A stretch of 64,000 nt of DNA from Allohahella marinimesophila (lineage in GTDB: Bacteria > Pseudomonadota > Gammaproteobacteria > Pseudomonadales > Oleiphilaceae): assembly GCF_039538005.1 (NCBI RefSeq), contig NZ_BAABBO010000014.1, positions 132,535 to 196,534 on the forward strand. Direction: 5' to 3'. Position numbers and translations under genes: made by a program. The first letter of the stretch is position 1, and every line of letters starts with the position of its first letter. A model generated the notes under the pieces. It saw only the letters and a list, made by a program, of their open reading frames with translations. It was not told where the DNA came from and did not search any database. This document shows positions 42,042 to 51,728 of the stretch, one piece after another.

Positions 42042-43617
42042 CGGTGGTAACCTCCTGTCGCTTCTTCAGTTCTTCTCGGCGCTTCTCACAACGAGTAATC
42101 ACATCGGCTACTGCGATAATGCTACGGTCAAGGATGGCCGCTACTTGCAGGTCACCGGTGATTTCTTTGATGCGCTCACGTTCGGCAAGCAACTTCTGAT
42201 ACACCTCTGGATGAGGTCCGTCCAGCCAAGGTTGAAAGTGCATGCACGTATAGCAGGGAATGGGGACGTTTGCGCCGCAAAAGCCATGCTCGCCGCAGGT
42301 GCCGATCCCTTGCCCTTCCTCCGTTCTGATCCGGCTTGTTGCGTCACCACCACGCTTCGCGCTTTTCTCGGAGTCCACAAGTACACCGGCAAAAGCTTGC
42401 GCGTAAGGTGCCAACTGAAATCCAACAGCCTCATCCAGGCGCTCCGCATGCTCAGGAATATTTTTGATATAAACACCCGAATTCTGAGTATCCGTATGGT
42501 CAAGCAACTCCGCGATAACCAACTCGCCGAAGCCTTCCCGAGCAGCACGTGTGCCCGTGGTGTAACGAAAGCGCCGCGAAGAAATATTTAACTCTTCGCC
42601 GGTGCGCTCAGAATGCACTCCCAAGCGATTTGCAACAGCCTGAATGGTCTCAGTGAACTCAGCAGAGCGAGAATGCAGCTTATCTGTATGAGTAAACTCA
42701 CGGAACCCTACTGGCGTCTCAACCTCGGACATCGCCTTTAGGTCCGGGAACAGCGGGATTTGTTGACGATCCGCCTCCTGCAATTCAAATCCAAGGCAAT
42801 GCTCTGCCTCCAGGATTACGCTCTTTGCCTGTGCCTTCACGACGGCAAACAAATCTTGGGTAACAGCACAGAATTTGAAGCTGGCCCTGAAACCAGTCCG
42901 CTGCTTGGCACGCGGAATATTCATGCCGTAAAACGGTTCGCCTTTGAGATTTTTGCCAGACACCACATCACAGACGCGAAGGTGCGATACCTGAACTGGG
43001 CGACGGCCGGTGTTACTGATAACGAGACACATGGCAAGCTCAGTCAGCGTTATCTGGTCCAGCTCAAATGCTCTGACGACTGCTTCGTTAAAACCTTGAA
43101 GTTCAATATCAGTCAGCGGCCCCTGAACTGGGTCCATCCGCTTGACCACTTCCCCTTTCAAACTGCCTTTCAAACGCCACTGATCAAGCAGTTCAATGAC
43201 TTCATCCGTAACGCCCGGGTAGCCCAAACGGTGCCATTGGCGTAACAGGGTTCGGCATCGCCCAAGTCTCCATTCCGTTTCAGTGGTCAACGAAGCGCGA
43301 TAGTTAATCAGCGCGATCTCACAGATTGCATCAGCGCCTGTTGTTTTGAAAAAGTGGAGTAAACCATCAGCAAGCTCGGAAGTATGCCCTGCAGACAAAT
43401 TAGCGGCGTAAAAGGACAGCGTCTTCAGGAAACCGTGCAGCAAGTCACCCGATATGTAATCGCGAATTTTGCGAAGATATACGCTAGTGTTCTTGTCGAG
43501 CACCCAAACCTTATCGTAAAGACGAAAGGAATATCCCTTCGCTCTTGCCAAAATTTCATCGCCCTCGTTTACTGTCTGGGAGGGCGCTGGCAATAGTGGT
43601 TTCACGTCATTCTCCAT
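42034..43617 (-). CDS. Tyrosine-recombinase-fold protein (second of the trio), altered active site
   Basis: 527 residues. Arg I is in SNTGRRPVQVSHLR; the HxxR box reads RRFRYTTGTRAA, keeping Arg but replacing the His; His III is in LLDHTD and a candidate Tyr in GVYIKN. The catalytic set is thus incomplete or divergent. A four-Cys motif (CGEHGFCGANVPIPCYTC) follows the domain. The start codon lies in ATGGAGAATGA, overlapping the previous stop. The altered box suggests a structural or end-binding role. Confidence 0.8.
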   Translation of the reverse strand: MENDVKPLLPAPSQTVNEGDEILARAKGYSFRLYDKVWVLDKNTSVYLRKIRDYISGDLLHGFLKTLSFYAANLSAGHTSELADGLLHFFKTTGADAICEIALINYRASLTTETEWRLGRCRTLLRQWHRLGYPGVTDEVIELLDQWRLKGSLKGEVVKRMDPVQGPLTDIELQGFNEAVVRAFELDQITLTELAMCLVISNTGRRPVQVSHLRVCDVVSGKNLKGEPFYGMNIPRAKQRTGFRASFKFCAVTQDLFAVVKAQAKSVILEAEHCLGFELQEADRQQIPLFPDLKAMSEVETPVGFREFTHTDKLHSRSAEFTETIQAVANRLGVHSERTGEELNISSRRFRYTTGTRAAREGFGELVIAELLDHTDTQNSGVYIKNIPEHAERLDEAVGFQLAPYAQAFAGVLVDSEKSAKRGGDATSRIRTEEGQGIGTCGEHGFCGANVPIPCYTCMHFQPWLDGPHPEVYQKLLAERERIKEITGDLQVAAILDRSIIAVADVITRCEKRREELKKRQEVTTDA

Positions 43618-44890
43618 TCAGGTTCTCCGGTCTGCGGGTGCCATTGGTGGCTTGCATCTTTAGTGCGGCCTGTCGTGCTTTTTTCTCGATAAATCGCCGA
43701 TTATAAGTCGAGGCCGTACCTGAACCTTGTTTCCAGCCCATCAAGTAGGATCGAACTTGCTCTTGAATCGCCAAGTCCCTCTCTGACGGCTCCTCATTGT
43801 CGGCATCCATCCGGTTTGAATATTGGTCGTTCCATGTGTGCCGCAGCATATGTCCGGTCATCTCATTCAGAGGAGGCGCAGCAGAAGTAAGCGCATGCAT
43901 CATCTTTTGATAAGAAGGCACCGACAAGGGTTGCCCAACTGTCGGCCCTGCCTTGTGCGTCACAAAAAGGAAATTGTGCTTCCGAGCATTTGGCACACGA
44001 CGGCGATCCATCTGGATGTAGTCATAAAGTTCGTCCAGGAGTGTCGCTTTGAGCGGGATGGTGCGATCAAGTGTCTTCGCGTTCGGCTCTCGAAGTCTCG
44101 GATCACTTTTTTCATCAGCGCGTCGTGCAATGGTCAAGTAGCCCGCATATCCCTCACTCGGAGTCGGATCTATATCCGATGTTTTGATGCTCAACAGCTC
44201 TCCAGAACGAAGTCCGAGATAAAACAACAACAAGATCATCACTCGATTTCTGCGCTGGACGTCTGGCGCGAACGGATTAAATTCCGACCCAATCTGGATG
44301 ACTTCGAACAGAATATTCACCTGGTTGTCATCAAGAGCTCGGTCTGCCAGTCTCAGCACATTCCTGCCTCTACTCTTTGGACGACGCGCCTTGATCTGGC
44401 TTTCTACTCTGTCGATTTTCTTTTCGTCTTCGGCGGTCACCTCCCCAAGCAAGTGTTTGGAGAGCCACTCGATATACAGCGCAGCAGTCGTCAGGCGAGA
44501 GTGTTGTGCACTCGCTTGAACAACGGTCCTGTGGCTCAATTCATTTCCTTTGAACGAACGCACCCAGTCTTCAGATTCCGCCTTTACAACTCGGCGCTTG
44601 ATTTTTTGCTGGCAGAAATCGCGTAGCGCATCCAATTCATGCTCTTTCAAAAAGTCACGGGAAAGTATGCGTCGTTCAAGATCGATGTTGTGGACATCCA
44701 AGAATTTCAGTAGCACAACTAGATTGGCTGCAGCTGACTGCACGGTCGCAGAGGCACTCGTGGCTCGGACCCTGGTCGTGAGGTACAAATTCGGGTGGTA
44801 TAAGGGCAGGCAAGACTCACGATTGACGACATGACAATATCGCTCTCCCGAGTCCAGGATGAAAACATTCACGCCGTATTGCTTCTCCAT
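43607..44890 (-). CDS. Tyrosine recombinase/integrase (first of the trio)
   Basis: 427 residues from ATG 44890, where GGAGG lies six bases upstream; the frame is open further into the ssb terminator but that part is not protein-like. An N-terminal SAM-like core-binding domain leads to the catalytic domain with Arg in LGLRSGELL, Lys in AKTLDRTIPL, HMLRHTW (HxxR), Trp in LMGWKQGSG and Tyr in STYNRRF: all catalytic positions present. It is the promoter-proximal gene of a four-gene overlapping operon and sits at the ssb-side edge of the island. Confidence 0.86.
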   Translation of the reverse strand: MEKQYGVNVFILDSGERYCHVVNRESCLPLYHPNLYLTTRVRATSASATVQSAAANLVVLLKFLDVHNIDLERRILSRDFLKEHELDALRDFCQQKIKRRVVKAESEDWVRSFKGNELSHRTVVQASAQHSRLTTAALYIEWLSKHLLGEVTAEDEKKIDRVESQIKARRPKSRGRNVLRLADRALDDNQVNILFEVIQIGSEFNPFAPDVQRRNRVMILLLFYLGLRSGELLSIKTSDIDPTPSEGYAGYLTIARRADEKSDPRLREPNAKTLDRTIPLKATLLDELYDYIQMDRRRVPNARKHNFLFVTHKAGPTVGQPLSVPSYQKMMHALTSAAPPLNEMTGHMLRHTWNDQYSNRMDADNEEPSERDLAIQEQVRSYLMGWKQGSGTASTYNRRFIEKKARQAALKMQATNGTRRPENLNGE

Positions 44891-44988
44891 TTTCATCCTC
44901 CAAAACTTTACCTTTCTGCAAGGTATAGCATGAACTCTGAAAACGAAAATGTTTTTTACAATATTCCACCCTTCAAAAACAAAAAAAA

Positions 44989-45008
44989 GCCCCATTAAAA
45001 TGGGGGCT
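44989..45008 (-). terminator. ssb terminator
   Basis: On the minus strand AGCCCCCATT pairs with AATGGGGCT and is followed by eight Ts. It is intact, so the island edge lies to its left (before ~44985). Confidence 0.82.
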
Positions 45009-45047
45009 TAGATGGCAAAACTTTACATCTGATGTCTCAGGTATTTT

Positions 45048-45599
45048 TCAGAAGGGGATGTCATCATCAAAGTCATCACTGTGATCAGGGCCGCTGGCGG
45101 TTTGCGGCTGCGGCTTGCTCTGAGCACCCGACTTCTGGCCAGCAGCGGCATAGCCACCGGCAGCTGCGCCACTACGCTGACCGCCCTGGGAATCCTGCGG
45201 ACCCGAGTATTCAGGACTGGAATCGCCCCAGCTACTACCTGAGCCGCCGGAGTCACCCATGCCCTTGCTGTCGAGCATCTGCATTTCGTTGGCCACGATA
45301 TCGGTAGAATAACGATCCTGACCGCTCTGATCCTGCCACTTGCGCGTCTGGAGCTTGCCTTCGATGTAGACCTTGCTGCCCTTCTTCAGGTACTGGCTGG
45401 CTATTTCGGCCAGACGGCCGAACATCGAAACACGGTGCCATTCGGTCTTGGAGACCATCTCACCGCTTTGCTTGTCTTTGTAGCTTTCATCAGTAGCTAG
45501 TGCCAGATTGGTCACAGCCTGCCCCGATGGTAGATAACGAGTGTCGGGATCCTTCCCCAGGTTACCGATCAAAATTACCTTGTTTATACCTCTCGCCAT
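45048..45599 (-). CDS. ssb: Single-stranded DNA-binding protein SSB
   Basis: 183 residues. The OB fold spans ~1-110 (MARGINKVILIGNLGKDPD...VYIEGKLQTRKWQDQSGQDR), then a Gly/Ser/Gln-rich linker and the acidic tip DDDIPF that recruits repair and replication proteins. SSB coats single-stranded DNA as a tetramer. AGGAGT precedes the ATG. It follows the transporter gene by 39 bases and carries its own terminator. Confidence 0.97.
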   Translation of the reverse strand: MARGINKVILIGNLGKDPDTRYLPSGQAVTNLALATDESYKDKQSGEMVSKTEWHRVSMFGRLAEIASQYLKKGSKVYIEGKLQTRKWQDQSGQDRYSTDIVANEMQMLDSKGMGDSGGSGSSWGDSSPEYSGPQDSQGGQRSGAAAGGYAAAGQKSGAQSKPQPQTASGPDHSDDFDDDIPF

Positions 45600-45638
45600 T
45601 TCTGACTCCTTTTTAATTTCGCTAGTTCGCCCCTTCGG

Positions 45639-47006
45639 TCACACATCGTGACTACCCAGGGTAAATTGATCGAGCGCGCGCCTGTCGAGCCGACTCTTGT
45701 CAATCTTCAGGTACGCCAGCTGATCTTCCATGATCAGCGTCACATCGGTCACACCATTCACGGCGAGCAATGATTCCTGCAAGCCTTCGATCTGATCTTC
45801 AGTGAAGCGGCGCAAGGATATCACAGAGGTTTGGGTAGCTGGTGGATTTTTCATCCCAAAAGTGAACAAAAACCATACAGCTGCCAGAGCGGAAATTGCA
45901 TAGAAGACCAGCTCGGGGCGCCCAGTGCTGAGCAGAGCTCCGCCAAGCACACCGCCAAGAAACGCGCCACCAAACTGGCAGCTTGCAAACACCCCCATGG
46001 CCGTACCACGCTGTCCAGCTGGCGCGAGGCGGCTCAGCATCGATGGCAGGCTGGCCTCCATGAAATTGAAGCCGGCAAAGAACAGGGCGAGGGCGATGCA
46101 GCTGATCAGAATTGATGACTGGAACAGGCCAAGGAGTAGCATGCCGACGATGAGCGTGATGACCGCGATACGAAACACCAGAGGCAGTTGTCGCCGCTTC
46201 TCTGCATAGATGAGTCCCGGCACCATCAGGGCGAAGCCGACCGCCATCAGGCCGAGATAGACCCAGCCGTGATCCTCCACTGGGAGCGACCATTGAGTTT
46301 TCAGCACCATTGGCAAGCTGACAAACAAGGCGGTTAGCGATAGATGCAGCAATAGTACACTGAGATCAAGACGCAGCAGTGCCGGGTCCTTCAGGACATC
46401 GCGCAGATCATCCTTGATGAACGCTACGTCGCGCGATGTCTGTTGCCGCTGGACTACGATGGTCGGCATTCGCAGCACCAGGAGCATGCCCAGCGCGCCA
46501 AGACCTGCCGTCACCAGAAAAATGAGGTAAAGGCCGCCCAGCCCTGCCAGTAGCGGGCCGGCTATCAGCGCGACGCCGAACGACAGTCCGATCGTCATGC
46601 CGACGGTAGCCATAGCCTTGGAGCGATTATCCTCCACAGTGGCATCCGCCAGATAGGCCATCAGAACGCTGGCAATTGCCCCGGCGCCTTGCAGTAACCG
46701 TCCAGCGATCATCATGTAGATTGAATCGCTGAACGCGGCGAGCAACGACCCCAAGACAAAAAGCGCCAGACCGACCAATAGCAGTGGCTTGCGGCCATAT
46801 CGGTCAGACAGCGCACCGAAGGGGATCTGCAGTAGAGCCTGACTCAAGCCATAGATACCAATGGCCAGGCCGATCAGCATCGGAGTTGCGCCGCTTAACT
46901 CACCCGAGTACAGGGTAAAGACGGGCAGGACCATAAAAAGGCCGAGCATCCGCAGCGCGTAAAGAAGTGACACGTTGCCAACCGCGTAACGTTCACTGGA
47001 GTTCAC
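45639..47006 (-). CDS. YajR-type MFS transporter with C-terminal ferredoxin-like domain
   Basis: 455 residues with twelve membrane helices and the MFS motif A GALSDRYGRKPLLLVG between helices 2 and 3. After the last helix a soluble ~70-residue tail (RRFTEDQIEGLQESLLAVNGVTDVTLIMED, split here as two strands and a helix) matches the YAM domain of YajR. The exported substrate is unknown. The gene is divergent from uvrA and upstream of ssb, an order seen in Pseudomonas. Confidence 0.9.
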   Translation of the reverse strand: MNSSERYAVGNVSLLYALRMLGLFMVLPVFTLYSGELSGATPMLIGLAIGIYGLSQALLQIPFGALSDRYGRKPLLLVGLALFVLGSLLAAFSDSIYMMIAGRLLQGAGAIASVLMAYLADATVEDNRSKAMATVGMTIGLSFGVALIAGPLLAGLGGLYLIFLVTAGLGALGMLLVLRMPTIVVQRQQTSRDVAFIKDDLRDVLKDPALLRLDLSVLLLHLSLTALFVSLPMVLKTQWSLPVEDHGWVYLGLMAVGFALMVPGLIYAEKRRQLPLVFRIAVITLIVGMLLLGLFQSSILISCIALALFFAGFNFMEASLPSMLSRLAPAGQRGTAMGVFASCQFGGAFLGGVLGGALLSTGRPELVFYAISALAAVWFLFTFGMKNPPATQTSVISLRRFTEDQIEGLQESLLAVNGVTDVTLIMEDQLAYLKIDKSRLDRRALDQFTLGSHDV

Positions 47007-47193
47007 ATGTATTCCTCGAAGAAATGAATCAGGCCCTGAGCACCCGGCGCTGAGGCCTGGCGGTACTCAAGTAAACCCGACTACGGAAAGCCGCGTAGTT
47101 TAACATCAGTGTCAGCCCGGTTGCAGCTGTCCACACAGCCATGTCTCCGCATTCGGTGCCCCGGGCATATTAGGTCAGGCCGCCCGGAGACTG

Positions 47194-47199
47194 TATACT
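47194..47199 (+). promoter_or_regulatory. Candidate -10 box for uvrA
   Basis: TATACT, 37 bases upstream of uvrA. No strong -35 and no CTGT-N8-ACAG LexA box is visible around it. Confidence 0.4.
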
Positions 47200-47235
47200 G
47201 TCCGGCTCCCAATTTTTCTTCTGATAATGGTAATT

Positions 47236-50085
47236 ATGGATAAGATCGTCATCCGTGGCGCACGCACCCACAATCTCAAGAACATCGACCTCACACTGCC
47301 ACGTGACAAACTGATCGTTATCACGGGCTTGTCAGGGTCTGGCAAAAGTTCTCTCGCTTTCGATACTCTCTATGCCGAGGGACAAAGGCGCTACGTAGAG
47401 TCGCTCTCGACCTACGCGAGACAGTTTCTTTCGATGATGGAAAAGCCGGATGTCGATCATATCGAGGGACTGTCTCCTGCCATATCCATCGAGCAGAAAT
47501 CGACATCCCACAACCCGCGTTCCACCGTCGGCACCATTACCGAGATCTATGATTACCTGAGGCTTCTCTTTGCCCGAGTGGGTGAACCGCGCTGTCCACA
47601 GCATGGTGAAAAACTTGAAGCGCAGTCGATCAGTCAGATGGTCGATCAACTCCTTGCGCTTCCAAAGGACAGCCGATGGATGATTCTCGCGCCAATCGTG
47701 AGAAATCGAAAAGGCGAGCACGCCAATATTTTCGACAACCTCCGCGCCCAGGGTTTCATTCGAGCCCGAATCGATGGTCGAGTGTATGAGCTGGATGATC
47801 TTCCGGATCTGGACAAGAAGAAAAAGCATTCGATCGAAGTCGTGATCGATCGCTTCAAGATCAAGGATGACATCGGCACTCGACTCGCTGAGTCCCTCGA
47901 GACATGCCTGCAGCTGTCTGAAGGCATAGCACTGGCAGCGCCTATGGTAGAGAGCGGATCGAACGATACCAGCGATTTGCCGGAGGAGATGATCTTTTCA
48001 TCACTCTTTGCCTGCCCGGTTTGCGGCTACAGCATGAGTGAACTCGAGCCGCGTATCTTTTCATTCAATAATCCAGCTGGCGCCTGTCCGTCCTGCGACG
48101 GCCTTGGCGTGCGCCAGTTCTTTGATCCGGAAAAAGTCGTCGATCGAGCTGGCGTCTCGCTCCCAGAAGGTGCCATCCGCGGCTGGGACAGGCGCAGCGT
48201 TTTTTACTATCAAATGCTGCAAGGCCTGGCAGACCACTACGGCGTGTCAATTGAGGTCGCTTTCGAAGATCTGCCTGAAGACTTTCGCAATATCGTGCTG
48301 AAAGGATCGGGTAAGGAAGTGATCGGTTTCAAGTACATCAACAGCCGCGGCGACGCTGTGTTGAGACAACATCCGTTCGAAGGAGTCATTCCCAATATCG
48401 AACGGCGTTACCGCGAGACGGACTCTCAGATGGTCAGAGACGATCTGGCGAAATTGTTGACCCAGACGAAGTGTCCAGAGTGTAGCGGGAGTCGACTGAA
48501 GGAAGCCTCGCGCAATGTCTTTATCGACGAGCTGACCCTGCCGGATATCAGCAGGATGGCGATCGGCGAAGCCGACGTCTTCTTCGACCAGCTGAAACTG
48601 TCCGGCAGGAAGGGTGAAATTGCTGAAAAAATCAGCAAGGAAATTCAACTTCGACTCCGCTTCCTGGTAAATGTCGGCCTCGACTATCTCACGCTCAATC
48701 GCAGCGCCGAAACACTGTCTGGGGGTGAAGCACAGCGGATCCGACTCGCGAGCCAGATTGGCGCGGGCCTGGTGGGGGTCATGTATGTGCTCGACGAACC
48801 CTCAATCGGCCTGCATCAGCGAGATAATGCACGGTTGCTTGAAACCCTCACTCACCTTCGCGACCTGGGTAACACCGTTATTGTGGTTGAGCATGATGAA
48901 GACGCCATTCGACTGGCAGATCATGTACTTGATATTGGCCCAGGTGCAGGCGTACATGGCGGCGAAGTCGTCGCCCAGGGGACCGTCGAGGAAATCATGG
49001 CCGTCAAGGAGTCTGTGACAGGACAATTTCTCACCGGCACCAGAAAGATTCACATCCCCGAGCAGCGGGTGAAGAGGAACGATGACAAAATTCTGCGTGT
49101 CACCAAGGCTTCAGGTAATAACCTGAACGATGTCACGCTTGAGATTCCGGTTGGATTGTTTACATGCATCACTGGCGTCTCAGGGTCAGGCAAATCGACA
49201 CTGATCAATGGTACGCTTTACCCACTTGCGGCCACCGCTTTAAACAATGCGACAACTTTGGTGGCTGCCGCACACGACCAAATTGAAGGCCTTGATCATT
49301 TCGATAAAGTAATCGACATCGATCAGAGTCCGATAGGGCGGACGCCCCGGTCAAATCCGGCAACCTACACCGGCATTTTCACACCGATTCGAGAGCTCTT
49401 TTCCAACACCCCCGAAGCAAGATCCAGAGGGTATAAACCAGGCCGCTTCAGTTTCAACGTCAAAGGCGGGCGCTGCGAGACCTGTCAGGGCGATGGCCTG
49501 ATCAAGGTAGAAATGCACTTTCTGCCAGATATTCATGTGCCTTGTGATGTCTGCAAAGGCAAGCGCTACAATCGAGAGACGCTGGAAATAAAGTACAAAG
49601 GTCTCTCCATTCACGGCGTGCTGGAGCTGACTATTGAAGAGGCCCTCCCCTTCTTCGATGCCATTCCGGCTGTCGCCAAGCGCTTACAGACGCTTATCGA
49701 TGTAGGCTTATCATATATCCGCCTCGGCCAGAGTGCCGTGACTCTGTCTGGAGGCGAGGCGCAGCGAGTCAAATTGTCCCGCGAACTCAGCAAGCGTGAT
49801 ACCGGAAAGACGCTATATATCCTGGACGAACCCACCACTGGCCTGCACTTCCACGACATTGAACAATTGCTAGGGGTCCTTCACAGACTACGCGATCACG
49901 GCAACAGTATCGTGGTCATCGAACATAACCTTGATGTGATCAAGACCGCAGACTGGATAGTCGATCTCGGCCCCGAAGGTGGCATACGGGGCGGTCACAT
50001 CATTGCGGAGGGCACACCGGAAGCTGTGGCGGCAAACTCCGCGAGCTTTACCGGCACATTTCTGGCGCCATTGCTAAAGAAGTAA
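47236..50085 (+). CDS. uvrA: Excinuclease ABC subunit A UvrA
   Basis: 949 residues from ATG 47236, matching the family start MDKIVIRGARTHNLKNIDL; ATG 47227 is nine bases upstream. Two ABC ATPase modules: Walker A GLSGSGKSSLAFDT and GVSGSGKSTLINGT, signatures LSGGEAQRIRLA and LSGGEAQRVKLS. Zinc modules include CPVCGYSMSELEPRIF...CPSCDG and CETCQGDG...CDVCKGKRYN. UvrA dimers load UvrB at DNA lesions in nucleotide excision repair. A shared terminator separates it from convergent rplQ. Confidence 0.98.
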   Translation: MDKIVIRGARTHNLKNIDLTLPRDKLIVITGLSGSGKSSLAFDTLYAEGQRRYVESLSTYARQFLSMMEKPDVDHIEGLSPAISIEQKSTSHNPRSTVGTITEIYDYLRLLFARVGEPRCPQHGEKLEAQSISQMVDQLLALPKDSRWMILAPIVRNRKGEHANIFDNLRAQGFIRARIDGRVYELDDLPDLDKKKKHSIEVVIDRFKIKDDIGTRLAESLETCLQLSEGIALAAPMVESGSNDTSDLPEEMIFSSLFACPVCGYSMSELEPRIFSFNNPAGACPSCDGLGVRQFFDPEKVVDRAGVSLPEGAIRGWDRRSVFYYQMLQGLADHYGVSIEVAFEDLPEDFRNIVLKGSGKEVIGFKYINSRGDAVLRQHPFEGVIPNIERRYRETDSQMVRDDLAKLLTQTKCPECSGSRLKEASRNVFIDELTLPDISRMAIGEADVFFDQLKLSGRKGEIAEKISKEIQLRLRFLVNVGLDYLTLNRSAETLSGGEAQRIRLASQIGAGLVGVMYVLDEPSIGLHQRDNARLLETLTHLRDLGNTVIVVEHDEDAIRLADHVLDIGPGAGVHGGEVVAQGTVEEIMAVKESVTGQFLTGTRKIHIPEQRVKRNDDKILRVTKASGNNLNDVTLEIPVGLFTCITGVSGSGKSTLINGTLYPLAATALNNATTLVAAAHDQIEGLDHFDKVIDIDQSPIGRTPRSNPATYTGIFTPIRELFSNTPEARSRGYKPGRFSFNVKGGRCETCQGDGLIKVEMHFLPDIHVPCDVCKGKRYNRETLEIKYKGLSIHGVLELTIEEALPFFDAIPAVAKRLQTLIDVGLSYIRLGQSAVTLSGGEAQRVKLSRELSKRDTGKTLYILDEPTTGLHFHDIEQLLGVLHRLRDHGNSIVVIEHNLDVIKTADWIVDLGPEGGIRGGHIIAEGTPEAVAANSASFTGTFLAPLLKK

Positions 50086-50118
50086 TTACCGGCAGATCCA
50101 GAAAGTCGGGATACAAAA

Positions 50119-50140
50119 AAGCCTCGGTAAACCGAGGCTT
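50119..50140. terminator. Bidirectional terminator between uvrA and rplQ
   Basis: AAGCCTCGGT (50119-50128) pairs with ACCGAGGCTT (50131-50140), with A and T runs outside, serving convergent uvrA and the alpha operon. Confidence 0.88.
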
Positions 50141-50208
50141 TCTATTCATGACCGCAGAGCTTTCAACCTATGCGGCCAAGCCAGGAACGGCCCGAGAGGC
50201 CTACCCTT

Positions 50209-50622
50209 TTATTCAGCGTCAGCCTGTTCGACCGGCTTCTCTGAATTCTCAGCTTTTTCTTTCGCAGGACGGTCGACCAACTCTATATAAGCCATTGGTG
50301 CAGAGTCGCCTGGTCGGAAACCACACTTCAGGATTCTGGTATAACCACCAGGACGATCCTGATATCGCGGACCAATCTCGTTGAAAAGCTTGGTGACAGC
50401 ATCACGACTTCTCAAGCGATTGAAAGCAAGACGACGATTCGCGACGCTATCGCTCTTTGCGAGCGTGATGAACGGCTCAGCGAAGCTTCTCAGCTCCTTA
50501 GCCTTCGGCAGTGTGGTCCTGATGAGCTCATGCTCAAGAAGGGACACAGTCATATTCTTAAACATGCTCTTCTGATGAGCACTAGTGCGACTAAATTTAC
50601 GGCCGCTGTTACGATGACGCAT
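50209..50622 (-). CDS. rplQ: 50S ribosomal protein L17
   Basis: 137 residues. MRHRNSGRKFSRTSAHQKSM at the N-terminus is the L17 signature and GGYTRILKCGFRPGDSAPMA follows in the second half. L17 lies near the exit tunnel. It is the last gene of the alpha operon, 41 bases after rpoA; the C-terminal ~20 residues are a charged extension (KEKAENSEKPVEQADAE). Confidence 0.97.
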   Translation of the reverse strand: MRHRNSGRKFSRTSAHQKSMFKNMTVSLLEHELIRTTLPKAKELRSFAEPFITLAKSDSVANRRLAFNRLRSRDAVTKLFNEIGPRYQDRPGGYTRILKCGFRPGDSAPMAYIELVDRPAKEKAENSEKPVEQADAE

Positions 50623-50663
50623 GGTAAATAACCTTTAATTACACAGAACGGATTAACCGCCCA

Positions 50664-51668
50664 TTAAGCTCCAAGAACCCGATCGTCACCACGCAAACTT
50701 GCGGGTGGCCAGTTGTCCAGTCTCATGCCGAGCGAAAGGCCGCGCGAAGCGAGGACATCCTTGATCTCAGTCAGTGACTTTTTGCCAAGATTTGGCGTTT
50801 TCAACAACTCGACTTCAGTACGCTGAATCAGGTCGCCAATATAGTAGATGTTTTCAGCTTTCAGACAATTCGCCGATCGCACTGTCAGCTCCAGATCATC
50901 CACTGGACGAAGCAGAATCGGATCAATTTCTTCCTGCTCTTCAACCTTCTGCGGCTCCGACTGCTGATCGAAATCGACAAAGACCGCGAGCTGTTGCTGT
51001 AAGATAGTCGCTGCTCGTCGAATAGCTTCCTCTGGCTCGATAGTGCCATTGGTTTCAAGATCGATAACCAGCTTATCAAGATCCGTACGTTGCTCTACCC
51101 GAGCACGCTCGACAGTGTAACTGACGCGACGAATAGGACTGAAAGATGCGTCAAGCTGCAGCTTGCCTATGGCACGCGTCTCGTCGTCTCCAGAGCGTCG
51201 CTGATCCGAGGGCTCGTAGCCACGACCTTTAGCGATCTTAAGCTTCATATCGACACTACCACCTGAGTTCAGGTTGCAGATGACTAGGTCCGGATTAGCA
51301 ATTTCAACATCGTGGTCAAGATTGATGTCGGCAGCAGTGACAACACCTGCGCCAGACTTCTTCAGCGTAACCGTCGCTTCCTCTCGCGTGTGCATGATAA
51401 TCGCGAGATTTTTCAGGTTAAGCAGGATCTCGATGACATCTTCCTGAACGCCCTCGATAGAGCTGTACTCATGGAGTACACCACTCATCTCGACTTCAAC
51501 AACAGCTGCACCTGGCATTGACGACAGCAGGATACGGCGCAGAGCACTACCGAGCGTGTGTCCGAAACCACGCTCGAGCGGCTCCAGCACAACCTTCGCA
51601 GTGCGACTCGCAACCTGGTTGACCTCAATGCTACGTGGCGTTAAAAATTCATTAACTGAATTCTGCAT
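50664..51668 (-). CDS. rpoA: RNA polymerase alpha subunit
   Basis: 334 residues from ATG 51668 (MQNSVNEFLTPRSIEV); the 15-codon upstream frame is not conserved. The N-terminal dimerisation domain includes GFGHTLGSALRRILLSS; the C-terminal domain has LRPVDDLELTVRSANCLKAE and LLKTPNLGKKSLTEIKDVL, which bind UP elements and activators. The linker at ~240 carries an EEQEE acidic patch. It is 60 bases downstream of rpsD. Confidence 0.98.
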   Translation of the reverse strand: MQNSVNEFLTPRSIEVNQVASRTAKVVLEPLERGFGHTLGSALRRILLSSMPGAAVVEVEMSGVLHEYSSIEGVQEDVIEILLNLKNLAIIMHTREEATVTLKKSGAGVVTAADINLDHDVEIANPDLVICNLNSGGSVDMKLKIAKGRGYEPSDQRRSGDDETRAIGKLQLDASFSPIRRVSYTVERARVEQRTDLDKLVIDLETNGTIEPEEAIRRAATILQQQLAVFVDFDQQSEPQKVEEQEEIDPILLRPVDDLELTVRSANCLKAENIYYIGDLIQRTEVELLKTPNLGKKSLTEIKDVLASRGLSLGMRLDNWPPASLRGDDRVLGA

Positions 51669-51728
51669 GTATGCCTCTAGTAAGTTAATAGCCAGGGCAG
51701 CTGAACTACCCACCGCAAAATACGGGAC

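Noticed and set aside
47150..47226. LexA (SOS) box upstream of uvrA
   Set aside because: CTGTATACTGTCCGG looks suggestive but lacks the ACAG half at the required eight-base spacing.
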